A stretch of 64,000 nucleotides of DNA from positions 124,001 through 188,000 of the forward strand of contig NZ_CP109179.1 of assembly GCF_036248255.1 (NCBI RefSeq), in the 5' to 3' direction. The notes under the pieces were generated by a model. That model saw only the letters and a list, made by a program, of their open reading frames with translations. It ran no database searches and was not told the DNA's origin. The stretch is from Streptomyces sp. NBC_01717. GTDB lineage: Bacteria > Actinomycetota > Actinomycetes > Streptomycetales > Streptomycetaceae. Below are positions 37,085-44,557 of this stretch, one piece after another. Position 1 is the first letter of the stretch. Each line of letters opens with the position of its first letter. The position numbers were made by a program, and so were the translations under genes.

Positions 37085-37575
37085 GAATCTCATTCTGTTG
37101 GGATCATTGTTTTCTACGAATGTGTGAGTCAATGGGTTCAGCACGATCAGCTCGCAATCTGACTGGTCAGCGGCTGCTTGCGGTGGAACTCCCTCCACGC
37201 GCTTGGAGAGTGGTGAGGTTCTTCGACAGTGCGGCACTGCCCGGCTTCTGGTCGCCGCCGTTGTCATGCAGGAGGATCACGGAGTCGGGGTGCACGTTTT
37301 CGAGTACCCGGCGCAAGATCACTCATGTGCCGGGCGGGGTCCAGTCCTGCGGTTCGACCGTCCAGAAGCGGAGCTTCTTACCACGGTGTCGGCGCGCTGC
37401 AGCACCTAACTGTTTGACGGACCGTAGAGCGGGTGAAAGCGGCCGGGCGGGTGTCCGGTCTGGGCCCGGAGCGCGGAGTCCGTCCGCCCTGCTTCGCCCT
37501 TGAACTCTGGCCGCCCGACGGCTGGAAGGCGTTGCTGCCATGCATCCCTCGGGTCAGGACGACAGGCGGGCTTAA
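37085..37575. other. Segment without a recognised gene
   Basis: Mixed composition, with an AT-richer patch at 37090-37135. A plus frame around 37268-37410 (DHGVGVHVFEYPAQDHSC) might be the tail of a lost gene, but nothing can be named. It ends where the IS605 copy D relic starts. Confidence 0.35.
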
Positions 37576-38190
37576 CCCCCGGCACGGGCGGAAGGCCGCC
37601 GCGAAGCTCGAAGCGGCACAGGGGGTTCTCGCTCGGTGCAAGCGCCGCGGCAACCGGCGTGTCGGCGTAAGAAGGCGGTCCAGAAGGTTGCTGACCTGCA
37701 CCGCAAGGTCCGCCGTCAGCGCCTTGATCACGCACACAAGACCGCGTTGGGCCTGGTCCGCGAACACGACTTCATCGCGCACGAAGACCTTAAGATCCGC
37801 AACATGGTCAAGGCCCCCACACCGAGGCCCGACCCCGACCAGCCGGGCCGCTTCCTGCCCAACAGGGCCGCCGCAAAGGCCGGACTCAACCACTCGATCT
37901 CGGATGCCGGATGGGGGGTGTTCCTGACGATCCTGCACGCCAAGGCTGAAAGTGCCGGACGAGACGTGATCGCTGTGGACCCCCGCAACACCTCCCGGAC
38001 CTGCCCCGAATGCGGGCACGTCGCAGCGGAGAACCGGCCCACACAGGAGAAGTTCCACTGCGTCTCGTGCGACCACAGCGCGCACGCGGACACGGTGGGC
38101 GCCCTGAACGTTCTACGGGCCGGGCTGGTCCGTCGCGAAGCCGTACCGGCATAGCGAGCAGCCCCCTCGTCCACGAGGGGGAGGAGTCAC
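37576..38190 (+). mobile_element. tnpB: IS200/IS605 relic, copy D: 3' half of tnpB and the tnpB-side end
   Basis: From PRHGRKAAAKLEAA the DNA follows copies A-C to the end GGAGGAGTCAC at 38190. It covers the TnpB C-terminal frame (EHDFIAHEDLKIRN, CPECGH, HADTVGALN, stop 38154) with a few substitutions (for example APTPRPD, GRFLPN). The tnpA half and the other element end are gone. The same internal frame break is present, so copy D derives from the same frameshifted lineage. Confidence 0.85.
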
Positions 38191-39211
38191 GACCAGTACT
38201 GGGCGCGATGCCCTCGCGTCGCTCGTGGCTGTACCACGATCTTGCGGCCCTGGCGCGCCTTGAACCAGTCGATGGCTTGTGGATACTGCTCCAGCAATAG
38301 CCGGTCGCTGACGAAGAAAGCCAGGTCGAGGCTGTCTGTCGCGATGAGCGCGGCGGCACGCTCAAAACTGTGCAGGACGGCCATCGAACCGGTAATCGTG
38401 ATCTCCTGGTTGTAGATCCGGTACGGCTCGATGACCGTCCGTGTTGCGAAGTCGGAGCCCCGAACTGCAGGAGTGTGCCCGCCGTTCGCGACCCGGCCGA
38501 GACCGTCCTGGTTGGCTGCCGCGTTGCCCGTGGCGCCGATCACGAAGTCCCAGCCCTGGGGCCGGTCCAGTTCGTCCGCGGCGGCCGCAGACCATGAGAC
38601 GCCCAGCTTCTGTGCTGTGGCGAGCCGTTCGGGGTTCATGTCCAGGATGTCGACGCTCGCCACGCCCGTCGGCTTGGCCAACTCCAGCGTCATCAGGCCG
38701 ATGGTTCCCGAGCCGAGCCGTAGATCAGCGCCTCGGCTCCCAGCGTGCTGTTGTTCAGGACGTAGCCGCGCACCGCGCAGGACAGTGGATCGATTAGCGC
38801 GGCGTCGCGCACGTCGACGTGGTCGGGCAACTTGGCGCAGTTCGCCACCGGTGCGCCGGCGAACTCGGCGGTGCCGCCCGCGACCGTGACGCCGATCGCG
38901 GCTCAGCGCTCGCAGAGGTTGTCGCGGCCCGCCCGGCACTAGCGGCACTCGTGGCAGTACAGGGAGGGGTCGACCACTGCGACCTGGTCGCCAACGGCCA
39001 GTTCGGTGGCCTGGGAGCCGATGCCGACGACCTCGCCCGCGAACTCGTGTCCCGGCAAGATCAGCAGCGTGGGTGCGAACTCCCCCTGGAGAATGTGCAG
39101 GTCGGTTCCGCATAGTCCGCATGCGTGGACATCGATGACGTACTTGCCGACCTGGAGTTCCCCCGCATTTGCACGTCGCTTAAAAGTGGCATGAACTGCA
39201 GTCAATGTCAT
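38191..39211 (-). pseudogene. Zinc-dependent medium-chain dehydrogenase (threonine/sorbitol type), inactivated
   Basis: Start near ATG 39211. The catalytic zinc motif VHACGLCGTDLHILQ and LPGHEFAGEVVGIG are intact. The structural zinc loop reads CHECR-stop-CRAGRDNLCER-stop-AAIGV, with TAG near 38950 (Tyr expected) and TGA near 38903 (Trp expected). A tandem five-base GGCTC duplication near 38720 shifts the frame inside the Rossmann motif (GSGTIGLMTLELAKPTG in the other frame). The last codons run into IS605 copy D. It would have oxidised an alcohol or polyol with NAD(P). Confidence 0.82.
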
Positions 39212-39281
39212 GCGTCTATACAAGTGACCGACCGCCTCACCTCACGTCGGCACTTCTCCCACACGGAAGGAACTGAAGACC

Positions 39282-39602
39282 GTGCTTACGCACATCAAAT
39301 CCACACTCGGCGTCACAGCCGCAGGCTTACTCGCAGCTGTCCTGATACCGGCACCCGCGGCTCACGCCAGCACTATCAACTTCCGGTCCTGCAACCACAC
39401 GGGCTATCGGGAATTCGTTCAGTTCCCCTACCGAGGTGGGTGGTCCTCGACCGTCATGGCGCCCGGAACGTGCTGGTCTGCCTCGCTGACCGGGCGCGTC
39501 AACGACGAAGCTGTGGGCTATATATATGTCAACGGACACTGGCTGGCCGTAGCCACCAGGTACTTCAACGATTACGGCGGTTTCACCGAGTTCGACTTCT
39601 GA
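39282..39602 (+). CDS. Small secreted protein, 106 residues
   Basis: GTG 39282 follows GGAAGGAAC. A signal peptide is clear: basic THIK, hydrophobic GVTAAGLLAAVLIP, and the cleavage motif APAAHA before STINF. The mature part (about 77 residues) is rich in aromatic residues and Gly (FPYRGGWSSTVMAPGTCWS, YIYVNGHWLAV) with two Cys (SCNH, GTCW) that may pair. Function unknown. A hairpin terminator follows. Confidence 0.75.
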   Translation: MLTHIKSTLGVTAAGLLAAVLIPAPAAHASTINFRSCNHTGYREFVQFPYRGGWSSTVMAPGTCWSASLTGRVNDEAVGYIYVNGHWLAVATRYFNDYGGFTEFDF

Positions 39603-39617
39603 CCACAGCGGCAGCGA

Positions 39618-39638
39618 CGGAAAAGTGAAGTTTTTCCG
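39618..39638 (+). terminator. Terminator hairpin after the secreted-protein gene
   Basis: CGGAAAA and TTTTCCG form a seven-pair stem 15 bases after the stop. Confidence 0.55.
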
Positions 39639-40040
39639 CTGAACGCCGTCATTCACGGTGACGGCCGCCCATGACCCCTTCCGCAGTGGAATAACCATCT
39701 CCTCCGTAGGGCGAGGAAGCAGATGGGCGTGGGGTGGCCATCAGTCCACCGATTTCCGAAACCGTTCGGCTCATCCCACTCACAAAACTGTCGCACCCCA
39801 ACCCGGGCGCGGGTCTGGCCACGAGCTTAGTGTCGAGGCCGGGCCCGCGCCCACTTGGTCGACTTCAGATACCTGCAAGGCGGCGACAGTGTGACTTGGC
39901 TGGGTAGTCCTAGCCTCGCCGTTCGGTTGGGGTGCGGCTGAGGGTTGCGCAGAAACGCAAAAGTGCCTTCCTGAGCTGGGCCGATGGACCTTGTCTAGGG
40001 GCCTCTGTCGTTGCCAGTGGAAGGCACTTTCTGCGTGAAG
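39639..40040. other. Intergenic region with a 12-bp inverted repeat just before a group II intron
   Basis: No supported gene. AAAGTGCCTTCC (39960-39971) and its exact complement (40019-40030) flank 47 bases; the intron begins ten bases later. The arms could form a long hairpin such as a terminator. Confidence 0.45.
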
Positions 40041-41205
40041 GTGCGACACGAGGTCGCGTGTGTTGAGTGGATGCTCTTGGAGAGGGGGTCGGCGATGTTG
40101 CCGACGACAGGGTAATCCCGGGTCCGTGTCCGATGATCCGTTCCCACCTGGACGTGCGTCGCTGGTAACGGCGGGGTGCGAAGCTCCGGGGAGAAGCCCA
40201 AGCGCCGCCGTTCCACCCGGTGGCAACAGGCAAGGGAAAGACCGGGCGGGCGAACACCCGTGAAGCCTCGATGACGTCTCGTGAAAAAAGCCCTGCCGGT
40301 GGGACGCCACAGCAGGGTGCGCCGCTGAAACGCGGCAGGCGCCGAGCGGATCTCCCATGGCGCCCGGGAGGACACCGCCGCCCCGGGATATAGAGGGCGC
40401 CCAATCCGGTCGTATCTCGCACACGCGGAAAGTGGAAACCCCGACGGACGCCGCCGCTCTGGCATGGGCGGCGGTGGGCCGACCGTGAGGAAGGCTGATG
40501 TCTCCGGCGGGACAGGACGGCTAAAGAAGCGAAGGCCGGCAGGCCGAAAGGTCAGAGGAAACCGGGACAGGACGAGCGGCGGCGTCTCCGCCACCATCCC
40601 GGCCAACTCGCCGGATGCCGGACAGGTTTCCGGGTCCGAAAGGACGCTGACGTGAGCTGGGTGAGTCTGTGAGGAGGGACGATGACGACAGGGACAGCAC
40701 CGAAGGACAAGTTTGACGCCGCGGCCACGGCTGGGGTGAACGGACCGGAGGGCGACTTCTTCGCGGGCTGGGACAGTATCGACTGGGACCAGGCGGCGAA
40801 GAACGTACGCCGGCTGCGCCAGCGCATCTTCACGGCATCGACGGACGGTGACCTGGCGGGAGTCAGGAACCTGCAGAAACTGATGCTCCGGAGCCTCAGC
40901 AACACGCTGGTCAGCGTGCGTCGGGTGACGGAGGTCAACACCGGACGGAAGACAGCGCCGACCTGGCGGCAGCATTCGACCGCATTGACCACGACCGGCT
41001 TCTGGCCCAGCTCGGCACCTATCCCGCACTGGGACTGGTCCGGCAATGGCTGAAGGCCGGAGTGGTAGAACGCGGCCGAGTCACTGCGACGGAGGAGGGA
41101 ACTCCTCAAGGCGGAGTGATCAGCCCAGTGCTGTTGAACGTCGCCCTGCATGGGATGGAGGCGGCTGCGGGTGTGCGGTGCGATACCGGCGGCATCGTGA
41201 CGGGA
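40041..41205 (+). mobile_element. Group II intron relic (ribozyme 5' part and truncated IEP)
   Basis: The segment begins GTGCGACACGAGG, the usual group II 5' consensus, followed by about 640 bases of structured non-coding DNA (domains I-IV) and a reverse-transcriptase reading frame in domain IV. The 3' part (rest of the RT, domains V and VI) is absent; a TnpB relic follows at about 41206. Confidence 0.7.
40682..41195 (+). pseudogene. Group II intron reverse transcriptase/maturase, internally deleted and truncated
   Basis: ATG 40682 follows GAGGAGGG. The N-terminus is typical of LtrA-like proteins: WDSIDWDQAAKNVRRLRQRI and LQKLMLRSLSNTLVSVRRVT to NTGRKT. At 40965 the frame shifts and jumps to RT motif A (ADLAAAFDRIDHDRLLAQLG), skipping about 110 residues. 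EEGTPQGGVISPVLLNVALH (RT domain 4) follows, and then the gene ends before the YADD box. Inactive. Confidence 0.82.
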
Positions 41206-41763
41206 CATCATTCGGCGCGGGGTGGCCAGGGGTTTCTGCCAGTGCTCGGCACCCCACAGGCTGGTGTAGGCCGGGTCGACCGCGACGACCGCAAGACCCT
41301 GTTCAGCGGCCATCGAGACCAGCCGGGCCTTGAGCTTCCCGGTCGGCATGCCGGAGATGAGCTGCCGGAACCGCTTGCGGCCCCCGTGCTTCTCGCGGGT
41401 CTTCTCAGGCGTGAAGTCGAGGTCTTCGATACCGATCGCGCCGACACCGGCACACGTGGCCCAGTTGATCAGGCGGGTCAGCGCGTGGCGGATCTGCGCG
41501 TCACGGTGACTGGCCGAACCGGACAGGTCGTAGCCGAAGCGGTACGGCCCGCCGACCGGGTTCCGGATATACGCCGCCTGGCAGCGGCGTGCCAGCGCCC
41601 ACTGATCATGCGTGGCCTTCGTGATCGCACCCGCGATCCGAGACGACGACAGTGCCGTCAGCTCCCGCTTACGCACCGCCCCACGTGTCCGCACCGTGCT
41701 CGAGACCGTCCGCACACCGGGCCTTGAGATAACCGGAGGCAAGCGCACCCTGATGCTCACCGA
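41206..41763 (-). pseudogene. TnpB-type gene with internal deletion (second TnpB subfamily)
   Basis: The start is near GTG 41763. The N-terminal part SRIAGAITKATHDQWALARR jumps in frame to the RuvC part FGYDLSGSASHRDAQIRHAL, IGIEDLDFTPEKTREKHGGR (Glu) and AVDPAYTSLWGAEHWQKPLA. The middle, with the first RuvC Asp, is deleted, and the C-terminus after RHDAAGIA is cut at the intron relic. It is the same subfamily as the relic at 12465. Confidence 0.75.
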
Positions 41764-41989
41764 CCGCACGCAGCACCCCTTCGTCCTGGGAGGTCGGGTG
41801 TTTGAGACGGTCGGCACCCCTGCCACTCAGCCCAACGAGCCGCAACCGCCAAGGTCACCCATTCGACCCCGGAACCCCCGTTCCCACCCCAACCAACCCA
41901 CCCACAGGACTCACTCCCGCTCACCATCACTCACATCAATGCAGTAAACCGACAGCAGCTCGCAACCCCCGCCGGAACCCGCCGGGCGA

Positions 41990-42565
41990 TCACCAGTAGC
42001 CGAAGTTCTGCGTCCACCACGCCGTCCCGGCCTCCACATGGATGCCTACGCCTATGGCCCGGAAAGCCGGGTTGAGGACGTTCAACCGATGTCCTGGGCT
42101 GTTCATCCAGCCCCTCATCACCCCCATGGGCTCCGGGAGAAAGACGGCGACATTCTCAGCGGCGGGAAACGGGTATCCGGCCATCAGCATGCGTTCGAGT
42201 GGAGAGATACCTTCGGGTGAGAGATGGTCGATGAAGCCGCGCGCGGCCATGTCCTCGCTGTGTGCCCTGGAGGAGTTCCGCAGCCGCTCGTCGATATGCA
42301 GCGTGGACAATCCACGCGCTGTGCGCTCCTGGTTCACCAGGGTCACCACGCTGTCCTCAAGGCCCTCCCTGCGGGTTCTGATGAAGGATCGAGAGGCATT
42401 TCGCAGGGCCGGGCCGATCCGCTCATCGGCAGCCTGTCGGAACCGCAGCCGGGAACCCCTGTCCGTCTCCCACTGCGCATCCCACCCTTCCTCCTCGTAC
42501 TCCTCTATCCCGTCGGACCGCCCAGGCTTCATGCGGCTCGCTCTCTTTCTGCTCACGATGCCCAC
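41990..42565 (-). CDS. CAP/SCP-domain protein (YkwD type)
   Basis: 191 residues. Residues 70-190 form a CAP domain: LVNQERTARGLSTLHIDERL, SEDMAARGFIDHLSPEG (the conserved His-Ser/Glu region), AENVAVF and WMNSPGHRLNVLNPAFRAIG. These are usually secreted or surface proteins. Here the N-terminus is charged (RKRASRMKPGRSDGIEEYEE) with no signal peptide, so the true 5' end may be lost or the protein may leave by another route. It lies just downstream of the toxin-like locus and on the same strand. Activity unknown. Confidence 0.75.
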   Translation of the reverse strand: MGIVSRKRASRMKPGRSDGIEEYEEEGWDAQWETDRGSRLRFRQAADERIGPALRNASRSFIRTRREGLEDSVVTLVNQERTARGLSTLHIDERLRNSSRAHSEDMAARGFIDHLSPEGISPLERMLMAGYPFPAAENVAVFLPEPMGVMRGWMNSPGHRLNVLNPAFRAIGVGIHVEAGTAWWTQNFGYW

Positions 42566-42767
42566 CAGCTATACGGCTACGTCTGCCGACAAGACGGAGT
42601 CCCCGGAGCCTTCGGCGGCGTATGCCCCCATCAGGTCGAGCGCCAAGCAGATGATGCTCAACGGAAAGCACCGTCGACGAGCCGCGGTCAGGCACGAGCA
42701 GTACCTATCTCAGGCCGTAGCCTGCGCACCGTCCCGGCGCCCGGTGACCGCGGGGGTCCTATTCCCC

Positions 42768-43050
42768 TGAGGCGGAGCGACCCGTAGCGGTGTCCGGCCT
42801 GGTCCGGCTCTCGCCGCCGCCTTCATCGCCGCAAGCACCGGCGGCAGCCGAGGGTGAGGCGGCCGGTGCCAGCGCCTGTCCAGGGTTTGCGGACATGGCC
42901 GGCAGTGCCACCGCACGGCGGGCGTCTCTGGTGGGTGGGACAGGCTCGCCTGAGGCCGGATGCGCGTGCGCGTCGGCGTCTTCGACGCCTCGCCACGAAT
43001 TGTCATCACCGGAACGCGGTGCCGGGGCGAAGACCACCTCGTCGGGCTCG
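42768..43050 (-). pseudogene. Decayed second copy of the ART-like/RICIN gene junction
   Basis: Bases 42776-42990 are about 90% identical to 44237-44450 (5' end of the RICIN gene), and 43011-43047 match 44766-44803 (the EVVFAP region of the 976-residue gene). In protein: DEVVFAPAPRSGDD runs straight into EDADAHAHPASGEPVPPTRD and AVALPAMSANPGQALAPAAS. The 300 bases that separate these parts in the intact locus are deleted here. This is a partial tandem duplicate undergoing decay. Confidence 0.8.
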
Positions 43051-43204
43051 GAGGCAGGTGCAATGCACGGGTAGTGCGACGGCGTGCGCCCCGGCTGACG
43101 CCACTGACCGGTGATCAATGATCCGTGGAAATCCGACCTGATTGACCTGCGATCTGTGGCGCCGGCCGCCGGGCGTGGCTGCAGGAGTTGTGCCAGGGGC
43201 GGTC

Positions 43205-44461
43205 CTATCGACGCGACCAGGACTGGTTCGCCCGACGGCTGCACCCCCAGGTCTGCACCGGGGTGCCGTTGTCCTGTCCGAACTTCCGGACGTCGGCGCA
43301 GTTGCCCGAGTCCACGGCAAACAGTTCGTTGTTGGAGTTGAGCCGGAACTGCTGGGCCGCGTTGCCGCTGCACCTCGCGAGCTGCACGACCGCGCCATCT
43401 TCCTGGGAGGCGTGGGCGACTTCCATGCAGAGGCCCTTCAGCTGGATCGTTCCGTCGTTCTTGAACGTCCAGTTCTGCTCGCGGGAGTCGTTGCAGTCCC
43501 AGATGAACAGCCATGCGCCGTCCGAGGCGTGATCGGCGCTCAGGCACTTTCCGGATTGGGCGCTGACGAGGTGGTAGGTCGCGGCGCTGGCAGAGCTTCC
43601 CACAGCTGCCTGGGCGACTTTCTGGACGCCGCTCCGGGGCTTGGCCTTCGTGGGGCGGGATGTGGCTGTTGCTGTCGGCGTTGTCTTGGCCTTGGCGTCA
43701 GGAGACTTGCGCGGCTTGCTCGATGTGGATTTGTTCGGTTTGGGCGTTTGCGTGCTTTTCTCGTTACCCGGCTTGTCGGGCACGTACAAGGCGAGCGGTG
43801 CGTCGGTGTCTGACTCGTCGAGCGGTATTTCCACCTCAGCGGCCGACGACGCCGTGTTCTTCTTCGCATCATCTGACTTGCCTGTGGCAAAGATCAGCAG
43901 GGGGATTGCTGCCAGCACCACGCCTGCGATGGCGGCGGCGGCCAGAAACGGCTTCTTCGGCTTTTCCGAGTTTTCGTCGCCGTCTTCGTCGTCCCCGCCT
44001 GGAGTCGTCGAGCCGACGGCTGCGATGACGCCGGGCTCCTGGCCTTCGGCATCGGAGGTCAGCCGGGCGCTGGCGGTGGTGGTACGAGCCGCCTGGCCGC
44101 TCGTGGACGAAGCGCTTTCCGGGTTGGCTTCCTTCCGGGCCGCCGCACCGGTTTCCGTCACTTTTCTGGCGCTATCGGGGGCGAGCGCTGCGTTGGCTGC
44201 GCCGGCGTCCGTGGTCAGCGTGCCTGAGGTGGAGCGCCCCGTAGCGGTGTCCGGCCTGGTCCGGCTCTCGCTGCCTTCATCGTCGGAAGCGCCGGCGGCA
44301 GCCGAGGGTGAGGCGGCCGGTGCCAGCGCCTGTCCAGGGTTTGCGGACATGGCCGGCAGTGCCACCGCACGGCGGACGTCTCCGGTAGGTGAGGCAGGTT
44401 TGCCTGACGCCGGATGCGCCTGCGCGTCGGCGTCTTCGGCACTCTCGCCGCGACTTGTCAT
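43205..44461 (-). CDS. Membrane-anchored protein with C-terminal ricin-type lectin domain
   Basis: 418 residues from ATG 44461, six bases after GGAGGAAC (the frame is open to 44485). Residues 1-170 are low-complexity Ala/Ser/Asp-rich, 172-193 form one membrane helix (LAAAAIAGVVLAAIPLLIFA), 200-290 a Thr/Lys/Pro-rich linker, and 294-418 a beta-trefoil RICIN domain with LVSAQSGKCLSADHASDGAW and QxW-like ends EQNWTF, AQQFRL and NQSWSR. The layout suggests the lectin is outside the membrane and binds a glycan. It is third in the leftward operon after the SseB and ART-like genes. Confidence 0.88.
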   Translation of the reverse strand: MTSRGESAEDADAQAHPASGKPASPTGDVRRAVALPAMSANPGQALAPAASPSAAAGASDDEGSESRTRPDTATGRSTSGTLTTDAGAANAALAPDSARKVTETGAAARKEANPESASSTSGQAARTTTASARLTSDAEGQEPGVIAAVGSTTPGGDDEDGDENSEKPKKPFLAAAAIAGVVLAAIPLLIFATGKSDDAKKNTASSAAEVEIPLDESDTDAPLALYVPDKPGNEKSTQTPKPNKSTSSKPRKSPDAKAKTTPTATATSRPTKAKPRSGVQKVAQAAVGSSASAATYHLVSAQSGKCLSADHASDGAWLFIWDCNDSREQNWTFKNDGTIQLKGLCMEVAHASQEDGAVVQLARCSGNAAQQFRLNSNNELFAVDSGNCADVRKFGQDNGTPVQTWGCSRRANQSWSRR

Positions 44462-44557
44462 CAGTTGTTCCTCCAGATTATGCACATCAGTTCAGCCGGC
44501 TGTGGCGCAGCCGGCTGACCCCTGTTGAATGAAGTCGGATGGGGAATTCGGCACCGG

